This document shows, in pieces, positions 10,940 through 21,679 of a stretch of 64,000 nucleotides of DNA. A model generated the notes under the pieces. The model saw nothing but the letters and a program-made list of their open reading frames with translations. It made no database searches and had not been told where the DNA came from. The translations under genes and the position numbers were made by a program. Every line of letters begins with the position of its first letter. Position 1 is the stretch's first letter. The DNA comes from Ctena decussata (lineage: Eukaryota; Mollusca; Bivalvia; Lucinida; Lucinidae), in assembly GCA_963989385.1 (NCBI GenBank), contig OZ022503.1:92390638-92454637 (forward strand), read 5' to 3'.

Positions 10940-11406
10940 CTGAAAATAATGTAATTATCTGGACCGTATTATAAATACGAGTATAACTAAGCCACATCAT
11001 GTCAATTCCAACAATGTGGTAGTTTTGTAATGTGATATTATTCAGATCATCCTTACCACTAACACCGGGTCTCTGGAGCCCTCACTGTTGGCCGTATGGT
11101 TTTTGTCAGTTCCAAAGATAGCTGATGTGACAATTGAAGGTTCTGAACAGACTGCACTCAAGTGCAGTTTGATCAGAGCCTTTGCTTGTCACAAATGCCA
11201 CATTGTTTAAAATCGCATGATGCGGCTCATATTTATTGAAATATTACCTCTGAACACATTTAACAATGAATCAAATCATTTTCAAGAAAGTATTTGCATT
11301 GACTCTAGTTATCTTAAACACTGATATCTCAAAGTATTCGCTTTTATATCAAAAAATATTGTATGAACACATTCCCATTTTTCTTTACATCTCAACTCCT
11401 TTCGCC

Positions 11407-11466
11407 TCATACTACTGGTATCTCAAAGTAAATATTCTGGGACCAGAAAATTTACTTTGGGATATC
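11407..11466. repeat. Hairpin
   Basis: GGTATCTCAAAGTAAAT-TTCTGG is followed by its reverse complement CCAGAA-ATTTACTTTGGGATATC after almost no spacer. Neighbouring copies of TATCTCAAAGTA at about 11324 suggest a longer decayed element. Confidence 0.55.
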
Positions 11467-11469
11467 AGT

Positions 11470-12004
11470 AGTTTAAGATATATTTGACTTTGAGATAGCG
11501 AGAGATTTCATATTACCGTCCGCTCCAGTCCGTTAAGGCTTGCACTGTATGTCTTGCAGATACGGGATATGCCCTAGACCCAGTAACATCTTAATGAGAA
11601 AATGCCTGCTTTGCGATTTATTTATTTATTTATTTATTTAAGTTTGTAGGGATGTTAAACAGCAAACCTGACTCTCTTAGGTGCTATGATAATGATGCTT
11701 TGACCATTTCAATAGCCATTCCTGGTAAATTTAAACTTATTGTGTTGCAACTCAGTTTATGTGATTGAATCGGACCACGAATTCTAATTAGCATTAGTTA
11801 CGTTCCTCCCCATAAGTTCCTGTCTGCAATGGGTGAAGCCTTCATGCTCTTTCAGATCAGAACTGATAATGCGCTGATAACACGTAATTTGCAAATCAAA
11901 ATCTGAACTTTTCTTCACAAATGTATTTTTATTCAATGTTTGATTTTGAGTCAAGAACTTTACAGCACGTGCGAATAATGAAGACCCACATGTACTCAGG
12001 TCCC
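11470..12004. other. Intron sequence, nothing recognised
   Basis: Apart from a short TTTA run near 11617-11640, I see no gene, RNA or clear repeat. It is part of the second intron of the minus-strand gene. Confidence 0.5.
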
Positions 12005-12236
12005 GAGGTTATAAAACTTTTTTCGTGCTCAACTCAGCTGAGCATGAAATTTTCCCTGCTGATAAATATGAAAATGCCAACTAATGTTGGCATTTTCATA
12101 TTTATAAGCAGAGAAAATTTCATACTCAGCCAAACTGAGCAAGAAACAACCGTACTTATCAGTAATTTGCTATTTATTAGCAGGTAAAATTTCATGCTCA
12201 ACTCAGCTGAGCATGAAAAAAGTTTTATAACCTCTG
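12005..12236. mobile_element. Family B element, longer variant
   Basis: The outer ends GAGGTTATAAAACTT and AAGTTTTATAACCTC match family B. The inside differs: GTGCTCAACTCAGCTGAGCA occurs in inverted copies near both ends, plus a nested perfect hairpin AAATATGAAAATGCCAACTA/TGGCATTTTCATATTTAT. It shares ends with the other two copies but not a core, so it may be a separate subfamily moved by the same enzyme. Confidence 0.75.
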
Positions 12237-12820
12237 GCCCAGGTCAGTTTGCCGAGACGGATCAGAGTCTTCTTTATTGGTAGTAGATATTCGATTGTCG
12301 ATGAAGTCACTGATGACTCTAGTCTGACTCACAAATGCACAGGATAACCTGAGTCTTCGTTGTTCGGACAGGCTAGGCAGTAGTGTTCTCAAGTACCAGC
12401 ATCTAGTGTTTACATCGGTTGCTAGTTAAGACGATAAATGACGCGAAATCCGCGTGAATACGAAGATATTTCTGATCTGGAGCTGTGCATTAATTGTGCA
12501 AGTTATGTTAGAGTACAGTACACGAAATTTAACATTGAGTTGGCTGTTACTGTCACCACAGTTAGTGTAGGTCTCTCGGATTTTTTTTTTTTCAGATAAA
12601 CAGAGCTGCGCTGGTTTTCTCTTGGTTTAAACAGTACTTATTTCAAGTAAATCACATGCATAACATTTGCATAGGGCAAAATGAAAAAACAGGATTTGAT
12701 AACAGGCATCAAAACTTAATCAATCCTCATGAGGTCAGTCATCATGAGCCTTCTGAACTGTACCTACGCTGTTTGCAAATTCAACCATTTTCATTTCCGT
12801 CACTTTTAGAGTGTTTATTT

Positions 12821-13056
12821 GAGCCGCGACGTGACAAAACCAACAATGTGGTCGTGCGGTCAGCGCAGACTCAGATCAGCCTGGGCATCCGCCCAGTCTG
12901 ATCAGAGTCTTCACTGTCCGCATGGAGATACCTCAGACCCTGGGCTACACTTTAAGCGCAAAGCAAAGGTTCTGATTAGACAGAGCGGATGCCCAGGTTG
13001 ATCTGAGTATGCGCTGGGCGCACAACCACATTGTTGGTTTTGTCGTGTCGCGGCTC
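12821..13056 (+). mobile_element. Family A palindromic element, copy 2
   Basis: GAGCCGCGACGTGACAAAAC at the left and GTCGTGTCGCGGCTC at the right, with the usual CTCAGATCAGCCTGGGCATC inner stem. The centre GTCCGCATGGAG sets the plus orientation. Confidence 0.85.
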
Positions 13057-13151
13057 ATTTGTTCCTAGTGACTGATTGTCTTTGGATGCATCCAGCAAAG
13101 GCCTGCATCACTGAGTATTTTCGGACACTGCATATACAGCCACCACTTCAG

Positions 13152-13373
13152 GGGCCGTGTTCATAAAACAACTTAAGTCGTTGCTATGCTGTTGCTAAGG
13201 GTAAATTTCTATGTTGGAGATTCCCTACAACTATGAAATTTGGTCTGGAGGAACAGTCTTACAAAGACTGTTCCTCCAGAGCAAATTTCATAGTTGTAGG
13301 GAATCTCCTTTATAGATGTTTAGCCTTAGCAACAGCATAGCAACGACTTAAGTGGCTTTATGAATACGGCCCC
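13152..13373. mobile_element. Family C palindromic element, copy 1
   Basis: It starts GGGGCCGTGTTCATAAA and ends TTTATGAATACGGCCCC. Long inner arms contain GTTGCTATGCTGTTGCTAAG and its complement, and meet at CTGTTCCTCCAG/CTGGAGGAACAG. Essentially the whole 222 bp is one hairpin. The second copy is at 51188-51415. Confidence 0.85.
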
Positions 13374-13623
13374 AGGTCAATATTAACGAGAAAACACTGG
13401 AAGTTCGTGATTTCTCCTTTCTAACAATGAGCGAGTTCGATCTTCTCCGGTTCTAGTCTGGTCGCTCCGCCTACAAAATCAACAGGATCTACACTGTTTG
13501 CCTCTTGTATTTGAATTTTCAATCATGATGATATAGCTTGTACGAAACATATTGTTGACTCTGCAAGTGGAAAATTTGCCATCTGCTTTTTTGCGCTTTA
13601 AGGATTAGGAATTATCAACATAC

Positions 13624-13792
13624 CTGCCACATAAGGTAAGCCAAACCCAGCAATATGATGAGAGCAAATGCAGTCGCGAAAATAAGTCTATAAAGAAACA
13701 TTTTTCGTCTCCATTCAAATTCTGTCTCCGCCTTCATATGGATTGCCCGGATTTCCGCACATATCCTCTGCCATGCTTCGTCGTCTAGAGTG
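13624..13792 (-). CDS. Unrecognised single-pass membrane protein, exon 2 (membrane segment)
   Basis: A 169-bp exon completes residue 104 and encodes 105-160. It starts with an acidic/basic stretch (TLDDEAWQRICAEIRAIHM, then KAETEFEWRRKM) that should form a helix, followed by a hydrophobic run of about 20 residues (LIFATAFALIILLGLAYLMW, 140-159) bordered by WRRK on the N-terminal side. The positive-inside rule would place the N-terminus in the cytoplasm. The acceptor (TTTTGTTTTCATTTCAG) and donor (CAG/GTATGT) are both strong. This exon is the best evidence that the locus is a real gene. Confidence 0.75.
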
Positions 13793-14564
13793 CTGAAATG
13801 AAAACAAAATATTCAGATTTTTCGTCAAAGATTTTCCTGCTTGTAGACCATAAATGTTTTCTTGTTTTGTTTTTTTCTGGAAGCTTTATCGAAGCATTGC
13901 TTTCAATACAAATATCCTTGTTTATCAAGGCCCAGTATTACTATCTTTCCTTGAAGTTAAGGTCACCCTAACTTTAAGGTCTGAAATTTCAAGATCGTGT
14001 TTTATACTTGTATACTGATAATTATTTTGAATTTTTCAGCTCGTGACCTGCCTGGGATGTACTCAGTCGATTAAACACAAAACTATTTCGAAAAATACTA
14101 ACTCATAGCTAATTTTCATGACAGGAAATTACCTCCCTTAAAGTAAAGGCAAACTTAACTTGAAGGAACGATCATAGTCCTGGGCCCTGGTGCTGTTTTG
14201 TCAGAGATTCCCGAGTTTGAAAGATGTAATGATAAAGCAAGCCTAAGCAATACTGCATACACATACCAGGGACGAATGGATAAGTACGGATTTTACGACC
14301 GTTTCAATAATGCTGCATTTATTTCGGGCATATAGGAAATCGAGAAGATAACTATAGGAGCGCTGCGGAAGACACTCGATCTGCGGACTCACTCTAAAAT
14401 GCAAATGAGCACCTTAAGAAAAAGCATTTGAGCATTACACTTAACGGCATGAGAAAGAACAATACCATTTCTTATCTAGTTCATCACGACAAAGCTACAT
14501 ACGTAGCCCAGACAAATAGTGGCAGAAACAACAGCTGAAGTTAGGCTAGTTACAGAGGTACGTA

Positions 14565-14635
14565 GCTAGTCATGAGACCGACCTTGCTATACCGACTGAG
14601 CAATCCGACTGAGCTATGGCAAGGGAGAATAGCGG
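14565..14635 (-). repeat. tRNA-like fragment
   Basis: The minus strand contains GCCATAGCTCAGTCGGATTG followed by another GCTCAGTCGGTATAGCAAGG: two copies of a tRNA D-arm/A-box-like motif without a full cloverleaf. Probably a rearranged SINE head. Confidence 0.4.
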
Positions 14636-14679
14636 CGACACTTCTTCATCGAAAATAAAACAAAGAATTGAAGAAAAAC

Positions 14680-14990
14680 CTTTTTCTCTGGTCCCCTGGG
14701 TCCACAAAGAGTTCTGAGTCAACATCAGAGAATTCTTTATCCGACACCGCATCTGTATAGTCCTCAGCAGACAAGCTACTTTTACTGGCAGCCACGCCCT
14801 TAATTTCATCATCTAGGGGTACGGTGGTCCTTAAGACAGCACTTTCCAGTGGAAATTGTGGGATGGGCCTCACTTCCTTTGGATTAAGATTAAACCATTT
14901 CTTTTTCCTTTCTCTGTATTTCTCTTCTAGCGTCCGCCAAAATGACAACGTCGCCGTGTAATCAAACAGTTGGCGATACTGACGATACAT
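14680..14990 (-). CDS. Unrecognised single-pass membrane protein, exon 1 (start)
   Basis: I chose the ATG at 14990-14988. An in-frame TAA lies three codons upstream, and the peptide is continuous from there. Residues 1-103 are MYRQYRQLFDYTATLSFW, a very basic helix (EEKYRERKKKW), a proline-containing linker, and an acidic serine-rich tail (SAEDYTDAVSDKEFSDVDSE). The donor is AAAAAG/GTTTTT, weak at +3 to +6 but the only GT before a stop. It leaves phase 2, which exon 2 accepts. Joined, the four exons total 756 bp: 251 codons plus stop, with no phase conflict. The full protein is a short cytoplasmic domain, one membrane helix and about 90 further residues. I do not recognise the family and assign no function. 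An alternative is that CAG at 14991-14993 is an acceptor and another exon precedes. Confidence 0.6.
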
Positions 14991-15108
14991 TCTGAATTAC
15001 TACATTATAAATAGTATTGTCCAACTCAAAATAAAAACATTTTATACGCGGACGTCCATTTGCACCATCGCGTTCATGTACCTTCTTGTTGTCAGTAGAA
15101 ACGTTATT

Positions 15109-15140
15109 TGACGTTACAACGTCACAGACGTTACGTCGGG
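15109..15140. promoter_or_regulatory. CRE-like palindromic cluster upstream of the minus-strand gene
   Basis: TGACGTTACAACGTCA (nearly a perfect palindrome) is followed by GACGTTACGTCGG, 120-150 bp upstream of the start codon at 14990. TGACGT is the half-site bound by CREB/ATF proteins. Such a cluster close to a start codon fits a promoter, but no TATA box or start site can be fixed. Confidence 0.3.
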
Positions 15141-15315
15141 TTTTCTGGAATGAATACAAGAATACAAGAATACAAGATCTTTATTTCCAATTTTCGGCCC
15201 ACATAGGAGCATACATAGAGGTATATAATATGTGAAACCAAATATATAATCAAGGAAAGAATTCCAAATGACAGATTACCTACTGATTAAACAGAAATAA
15301 TACTAACACACAGGC

Positions 15316-15320
<5 letters not shown>

Positions 15321-15353
<33 letters not shown>
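15321..15353. repeat. (GA)n microsatellite
   Basis: A run of GA dinucleotides inside the 3' part of the LINE remnant. Confidence 0.95.
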
Positions 15354-15357
<4 letters not shown>

Positions 15358-15859
15358 CTAGCAATTAACTAACTTTGGTAAAAATAAGCCCTTGATAGCA
15401 AGATAGTATGATTATGGTTATGTCATTCATCATCATAATAATAACCACTGTCAGGAAACACAACTACTAAAGATATTACTGAATTTTTTATACAGAGCAA
15501 TAAAGGTTAGGGGAAACATTGCATGTAAATGTCTATGACGCAACCCAATCGAAAAGACAATCTGGTGCATGCATGCTACAAAGTCATAAGTGCCCACCAC
15601 GACAGCCAAGAGAAGAAAGCATGGGCATACTGCAAAGCTGCATGTACCCCCGAGTCTAACCCACCAAGGCAATCATAGTGCACACCATACCCACATGTCA
15701 ATGTCATATTGATTCAGGCACCCACCAGTATCGCTAAACAACTGCGTTATGTCATATATCATGATCCACATTAGATATAAAGTATACCATACACTTTTAC
15801 ATAACCAGTACCTATCAGGTATTATATAACAATATGCTTCAGTATATCTCTATTCAATA

Positions 15860-16459
15860 TCAATTGTCTAAGTTCAGATGAATATAGTTAGCAAGACTTT
15901 TAATTACATTCTGATCTTCACAATTTAGAAGCCATAGATACTTGTTTAGATTATTCAATCCTATAAAGTTTTTACATACCTTACTCGCTAACCCCATTAA
16001 TGGCCCTCTAGAGGTACTAAAGGCGGGGCATTCAAGTAAAAAATGTATCTCGTCGCCCAAGACACCATGTGAGCATTTAGTGCATATTCGATCGGCCCTA
16101 TCAATTCTTGCATATCTACCAGTTTCTATGTTGAGCTTATGGGATGAAATGCGGAGTCGGGTAATATCTCGTCTATATGGAAAATTTAGAAGAGATAGGT
16201 ACTTCTCAAAGCCAAAATTGCTTTTTACTTTCGTATAAGTATCAAGTTTACCAACAGAACGTTCCTGCTTTTTTGCATGCCATTCATTCAAGTACTTAGC
16301 CTTTAAGGCTTTTGTCAATTTGGCATGAAATGTAGATTGTTTCATTGACAGTGAATCAGAAGGTGGTAGATCAAGGAAGTTCGAAAGTTGTCTTACTGTA
16401 TTATACCATAAATTACCAGATACCTCAATATCTTTAGAACATTGTAATGCATTATACAA
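15860..16459 (-). pseudogene. LINE reverse-transcriptase C-terminal fragment
   Basis: A 199-residue open frame. Its second half has LRISSHKLNIETGRYARIDR and then CTKCSHGVLGDEIHFLLEC, a CxxC...H....C pattern like the zinc-binding region (zf-RVT type) after the reverse-transcriptase domain of several LINE clades. The catalytic domain itself is missing. The uninterrupted frame over 600 bp means it decayed little since insertion, but it is not a host gene. Confidence 0.7.
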
Positions 16460-16496
16460 TAATGAGTTTGGGTGGAGATGCTCAATACGATACCAA

Positions 16497-16650
16497 AATT
16501 TAATGTTATAATACCAATGAAATTGTACATCTTATTTAATGTTATAATACCAATGAAATTGTACATCTTATTTAGTTTCAATGAAATTGTACATCTTATT
16601 TAGTTTCAATGAAATTGTACATCTTATTTAGAATTGTACATCTTATTTAG
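16497..16650. repeat. Short tandem repeats
   Basis: Units TAATGTTATAATACCAATGA and TTGTACATCTTATTTAG are repeated with overlaps (two long and about three short copies), just past the truncated end of the LINE. Confidence 0.7.
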
Positions 16651-16979
16651 TTTCTTCAGATCTAACCGGCGTGTGAAAGTTGAACAAGTACTTGCGATAT
16701 TGAGCACCGATGCCCATATGCAAGTACTATGTTGTTACGTGAAACGGGTCCCATACTGACGATAGTAGGAGACTTAGGCAGTGAAATCATTTCTACGAAG
16801 CCTCGTGCTCTCTTACTAGTTCACCTGGGCCCCTCTCCGAGCTGCACATACTCTTACTTAACCATTTTTTACCAGTGGACTTGCCAATCCTTATATTTTG
16901 GATGAGTCCATTTGTAGGTTTAAGGGTTTCTGGTAAATATTTTCACTTTTAGTGTATATTGGAATAGAAATTCCTGTAA

Positions 16980-17039
16980 GCAAACGGCGGAGACTCTGAT
17001 AAGACGCCGCGTGTTGCGGCGTCTGAGTCTGCACTGTTT
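16980..17039. repeat. Family E hairpin core
   Basis: GCAAACGGCGGAGACTCTGA pairs with GTCTGAGTCTGCACTGTTT around ACGCCGC/GCGGCGT. Confidence 0.6.
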
Positions 17040-17139
17040 TATATATCCCCAAAACGGGTATCCATCCTTATCATTTGTAGTTTAGGGTTTTTAGTGAACA
17101 CTTACACCTTTACTGTAGTTTGAATAGTAATTCCTGTAA

Positions 17140-17206
17140 GCAAACATTATAGACCCTGATCAGACGCCGCATTTTGCAGCGCCTGAACTGGGTCTTCACT
17201 GTTTGC
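17140..17206. repeat. Family E hairpin core
   Basis: GCAAACATTATAGACCCTGA pairs with GGGTCTTCACTGTTTGC around GACGCCGC/GCAGCGCC. Confidence 0.6.
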
Positions 17207-17232
17207 GTATGTCCCCAAAATGGATATCCGGT

Positions 17233-17929
17233 CCAAAAAGAGTGAAGTGCGCGTCTTTGTAGTATTGTTTGGGTATTTACAGCTCTGCAAATGATATTTA
17301 TTTAAAAGACTTGTTTTCTAAAACTGCTTCTCACTTTTTCTGCATATTCCTCAAATTTTGAATGGATTGTTTGTAGTTCCTTGTCTCGTCGGTACAGTTT
17401 CCCATTTTAATTATCTACTTCAATAATGGCGGCTGAGAAACTACTTAACAATATTGATGCACCCACAAACTGACAAATGCGTTCAGAGATGACTACAAAA
17501 ATTGGAGCAGAAATTGCCGATCAGATTCAGACTGGTCCCAAAAGAACAGCCTGATCAGGTTCTGCTCTGCTTGCAAGTCAACCAGCGACGGTTTGATTCT
17601 TTACTAGAAATTTAAATCAGCTTGTTTTTAACTATAAGGCTAATTTTGAATAAAGAAGATGATAAAAATAAAAATAAAAAAGTGTCCTACTCTTTAGGAT
17701 AAATACGGTGATAGGTAAAATACTACAACTGAGTGATTTCTGGTTAGGTACTTAGAAAAAAATTACTCTAGAATACTTTCTCCACAATAGCAAGAACTTG
17801 TACAAGCTGAGTCTATATAAAAATCTTGGTTTGGTATGCATGTTCATTTCACCATTCTGTCAATGTCATATTAACCAAACTGGCCTGGCAAATGCAGGTC
17901 GCACAGATGTTAAGAAGTAACTTTTCTCG
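17233..17929. other. No recognisable gene
   Basis: AT-rich. A GATCAG-containing stretch near 17515-17575 may be another decayed palindrome. Nothing else supportable. Confidence 0.4.
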
Positions 17930-18054
17930 GTGGGCACTCACGGTTGAATCAACACTGAATCAATGTTGATTCAACGTCAGTCAATGTTGATTCAACGTCA
18001 TGACGTTGTATCAACATTGATTCAGTGTTGATTCAACCTTGTGTGCCTGTTGGA
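17930..18054. repeat. Family D palindromic element
   Basis: Begins GTGGGCACTCACGGTTGAAT and ends TTCAACCTTGTGTGCCTG. TTGATTCAACGTCA recurs in the middle, giving a local tandem within the palindrome. Confidence 0.75.
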
Positions 18055-18569
18055 TTGACAAAGTGCATGGTGGCAGCCATGCCATAATATGATAGAAATG
18101 CCTGGTTTGACTTTAAATCGCACTCGGGTCGAGACCTGCACTGTTTGCACTACTGTCAGCATTTTCATAAACCAAGGACAGTAATATTTTCATCTTTAAA
18201 ATTAGTCGAATTACAGCAATTGGTGAAGGTGGTCCAATATTAAGGATAATTACGGTGGTAACAATCGATCAGAATGATTGACATACTATTTGTGTTGGCA
18301 TATCGCTGTCTGTTAACATTTTAGAATGCCATTTTGCTTTTCTTGCACTTAAATTTTCTTCTGTTTTCTTCATTTTACTATTATTTTTGTCGAAACACCA
18401 GATTGTATTCTCTTATTTCAATACGACATAACACCGTCCGTGAGGAAAACCATCCAACAGTCAAGACTTGGAGGCCAGACTACATAACTGCGCAGTCTGA
18501 GAAAGGTCCCCCGTCTTCGCAAAAGGATAGTGAGGACTGGGGGGAATTTAATGTGGTAAATGGGTACAT

Positions 18570-18790
18570 TTCCAGGAGAAGCAACTCAGTCATTTTCTTT
18601 TAACCTCCCTTCCAGAAAAAGGAGTGTAGTCTTAAAAAAGAGAGAATATTTCTCCTCTAGCAGCAGATTCTTTCCTTGAAGAATAGAAACTTTTTTGAAG
18701 TGCCATTTCTTCGAAGGAGGCAAATAAGAAGTCATGAAAGTTGTTCCTATCGTGAAAATGGCGGAAAAACATGGAGGTGTGCCCATACAT
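18570..18790 (+). repeat. Family G old repeat, copy
   Basis: CCAGGAGAAGCAACTCAGTC is followed by TTTTAACCTCCCTTCC and, further on, GAAAATGGCGGAAAAACATG, the same order as in other family G copies. Confidence 0.4.
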
Positions 18791-19025
18791 CTTAAAATAC
18801 TGATCAGGTTCCGCGTGTAGGCTATGTAAGCTGATTGGCTCTGCGTTTTCACAAAATCTGTAAGGTACCTTTGCATCTGTCCAGGCTCAATAGCGTTTTC
18901 CAGCACAATTAGTAAAGTCCTTTATCAGCAGTCATGCGGCCAGGGTAGGAGACCATTTCACATAACGCATATCAGCTTTGACTTTTTGTACAAACGCACT
19001 GTTTGTTGACTATCTATCCCGCAGA

Positions 19026-19204
19026 GTGGCCTGTTGATCTAGTGGTTCGGGTTCGAGACCCGCTAGAGGCGGAACTCTTTTCAAACATAAATGGTGTTCC
19101 TTTGCACACAGCCTTTCATTGTCACCCTCCCATCGTCCTGTTATGACTGAAATACTGTCAAAACGGCGGACGTAAAATCGCAAGTCGTCTATCCATCCAT
19201 CCTT
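19026..19204 (+). mobile_element. tRNA-derived SINE, 5'-damaged copy
   Basis: The GTGGTTCGGGTTCGAGACCC arm, AGAGGCGGAACTCTTT, TTTGCACACAGCCTTTCATT, ATATGACT-like TATGACTGAAATACTGTC and GACGTAAAATCGCAAGTC match the intact SINE at 59410-59607 in order. The 5' tRNA part is shortened. It ends in ATCCATCCATCC. Confidence 0.75.
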
Positions 19205-19267
19205 TCCTGGGAGACCGTATGTGACCTTGCAACCTTGCGGGTCCCGCAGCGCATGTTGAGCTGATTT

Positions 19268-19390
19268 CCAGCAAGCATAAAAGGTTGAATCAACCTTGAA
19301 ACAACCTTGATTCCCAACGTCGAATCAATGTTGATTCAAGGTTGAAACCAGGTTGTTTCCAGGTTGATTCAACCTTGTGTGCCCAGTGGG
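19268..19390. repeat. Family D palindromic element
   Basis: CCAGCAAGCATAAAAGGTTG at the left and TTCAACCTTGTGTGCCCAGT at the right, with GTTGAAACCAGGTTGTTTCC in the middle. Longer and more diverged than the other copies. Confidence 0.65.
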
Positions 19391-20023
19391 ATTCAGAGTA
19401 CGCTCAATGCAGGTTACAGTTTAAAGATACGTGTAGAACCGAGCACTGACTGAAAGGCAGCTCTGCGAAATGATTGGCAATGAAAGGCGTATAATCAAAT
19501 CTGCAAGTAGGCGGGTTTAATTTCAAATGAAGTATAAGGTCGATTTCATATGACACCATTAAGCAATTTGAAAAATAATATACTAATGGCCTGCTTAACC
19601 CATTTCGGTCATTTCATTTTCAAAGAGAATTGCCAAGTTTTCCAAATCGGCAAGTTTTAAGACAGATTTCTCTGTATATTATATTTTTTCGCTTTCCAGC
19701 TGTTATGTAAAAGAACAGTGATCATAATATTAAAATTGTTTTAAGACGACACACAGGAGATACACATATAGAAAATGCGTGAGTATGGTCTGTGCAAACC
19801 ACTCGACATTGCATGCATATTGCAAGGTCACATAATAGTCTCCGACAAAGTACGACGCTCCAAAACTAAATTTTGCAAGAGCATAATTTAAGCCAGCGCA
19901 GTTTTGTATGCCTTTACCCATTTATGTCTGTTGTACTCTGTCATCCTTATAAACTTGATGACCAAGGCAAAACAGGATTTATTTTTGAGTCGGCAAGAAG
20001 TACAATATGTAACATTTATGATT
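19391..20023. other. No recognisable gene
   Basis: AT-rich sequence. No coding or repeat structure that I can support. Confidence 0.45.
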
Positions 20024-20260
20024 GAGCCGTGACACGACAAAACCAACAAAGAGGTTGTGCGCCCAGCGCAGACTCAGATCAGCCTGGGCATCCGCCCAGC
20101 CTGATCAGAGTCTTCGCTGTCCGCATGAAGCTAGCTTAGACTCTCAGCTGCCCATTAAGCGCTTAGCAAAGAGTCTGATCTGACTGGGTGGCTGCCCAGG
20201 CTGATCTGAGTCTGCGCTGGGCGCACAACCACTTTGTTGATTTTCTCGTGTCGCGGCTCA
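20024..20260 (+). mobile_element. Family A palindromic element, copy 3
   Basis: GAGCCGTGACACGACAAAAC and TTCTCGTGTCGCGGCTC ends, with the standard inner stem. First of four copies packed into 1.9 kb. Confidence 0.85.
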
Positions 20261-20396
20261 TTTCAATAAGCTCTGATGAGCTTTTGAACCGACTATTGAC
20301 AAACAAATTGTATAAAAAAGCCCGTTCATCATTTCTCGGTGTCTGGTTTAGTTTCTTTTTTTATCATTTTTTTATAAAATTGTTTGTAAAATTTCA

Positions 20397-20438
20397 GCAA
20401 AACAGTGTACACTCTGATCTGGATGTGCAGCGTTTGTT
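20397..20438. repeat. Family E hairpin core, decayed
   Basis: GCAAAACAGTGTACACTCTGA and GTGCAGCGTTTG are recognisable arms, but the central stem is mostly lost. Confidence 0.35.
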
Positions 20439-20450
20439 TAGGATTCTAGG

Positions 20451-20633
20451 ATGCTAAGCCTTGATGGATTAAGACTGGATTTTAATGACTCGGTTCTGTC
20501 TGTTTCCAACTATTCCAGGATATTATTAGTCGCAGTTTTTGTCTAGGATGCTAGGCATAAATGGATTAAGACTGGGTTCTAACGCCGCGGTTCTGTCTGT
20601 TTCCAACTATTCCAGGATATTATTAGTCGCTTA
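20451..20633 (+). repeat. ~105-bp tandem duplication
   Basis: The block GGATGCTA-GC, ATGGATTAAGACTGG, CGGTTCTGTCTGTTTCCAAC and CAGGATATTATTAGTCGC occurs twice. Confidence 0.75.
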
Positions 20634-20704
20634 GTATTTTATACTCTGTGACAGTTCATGTAAAGGCCAACTGTCTTTGTTTTACTCGTATTTGCTGAAC
20701 TAAA

Positions 20705-20940
20705 GAGCCGCGACACGAGAAAACCAACAGAATGGTTGTGCGCCCAGCGCAGACTCAGATCCGCCTGGGCATCCGCTCAGTCTGATCAGGTTATTCGCTT
20801 AGCGCTTAAGGGTAGCTAAGGGTCTAAGCTACCTCTATGCGGACAGCGAAGACTCTGATCAGACTGGGCGGATGCCCAGGCTGATCTGAGTCTGCGCTGG
20901 GCGCATAAGCACTTTGTTGGTTTTGTCGTGTCGCGGCTCA
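20705..20940 (-). mobile_element. Family A palindromic element, copy 4
   Basis: Both ends are intact (GAGCCGCGACACGAGAAAAC, GTCGTGTCGCGGCTC). The centre reads TAAGCTACCTCTATGCGGAC, the minus orientation. Confidence 0.85.
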
Positions 20941-21322
20941 TATCTCTGCGACAGCAATTAAAAGCTGCCCGATTATGCCGGTCAGCTCACCGTCATACTG
21001 TAATATGATAGAGGGTCGTTCAAAATACTTCCATGTGTCATCAATATGCATACAAGCGATGAAGGACAAAAAAAAAACTCTCAGATATAAATTTGAAACG
21101 TTGCAGGTTAATTCCAGAAAACTGGTGGAGCAAACAGGTTTAACGCCTTCAAGTTCCTATGATATTTCACATGTTATGTCTCAACGGTTAGCAGTTGAAG
21201 TTAAAGTTGTCATCATTTCCACTTGACAAAATTCAGCATGCAAATACGCAGACCTGTGCTCGTTGAAATTTTGTCAATTATTCGATATCATTGTATTTTC
21301 CCCTCAAGTAAAACAAAATATG

Positions 21323-21566
21323 AGCCGTTACACGTGAAAACCAACAAAGGGGCATGTGTGCCCAATGAAGACTCAGATCAGCCTGGACATCCGCCCAGTC
21401 TGATCAGTCTTCGCTGTCCGCAAGGTAGCTTAGACCCTTAGCCACCCTTAGCCACCCTTTAAGCGCTTATGGAAGAGTCTGATCAGACTGGGCGGATGCC
21501 CAGGCTGATCTGAGTCTGCGCTTGGCGCACACTGACCCATTTGTTGGTTTTCTCGTGTCGCGGGTC
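21323..21566 (+). mobile_element. Family A palindromic element, copy 5
   Basis: The ends GAGCCGTTACACGTGAAAAC and TCTCGTGTCGCGGGTC are more diverged than in other copies. The inner stem and the plus-oriented centre are kept, with a short repeated TTAGCCACCC. Confidence 0.8.
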
Positions 21567-21679
21567 ATATGGAAGTGCGTCTTATGTGACACTCAGTCCC
21601 CTTTATGAGCATGGAAAAGCCCGTTCGAAACAAACGCTTATCGGGTAGTATCAGTTGTCGCACAGCTAGCAGTCTATTT

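Larger units (their letters stand above)
15152..16480 (-). mobile_element. 5'-truncated CR1/L2-like LINE
   Basis: On the minus strand the remnant has the C-terminal end of a reverse-transcriptase ORF (16459 down to 15860), about 680 bp of 3' sequence, then GGAAATAAAGATC and three copies of the 8-bp unit TTCTTGTA near 15152-15175. Short 3' microsatellite tails without poly(A) are typical of CR1/L2-type LINEs. It lies about 160 bp upstream of the start of the minus-strand gene, in the same orientation. Confidence 0.65.
16909..17232 (+). repeat. ~160-bp tandem duplication carrying family E hairpins
   Basis: Two adjacent units each contain TTTGTAG-TTTA-GGGTTT, ATTCCTGTAAGCAAAC, a family E hairpin (16980-17039 and 17140-17206), and CCCCAAAA-GG-TATCC. 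Here family E is part of a larger repeat, not a lone hairpin. Confidence 0.65.
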
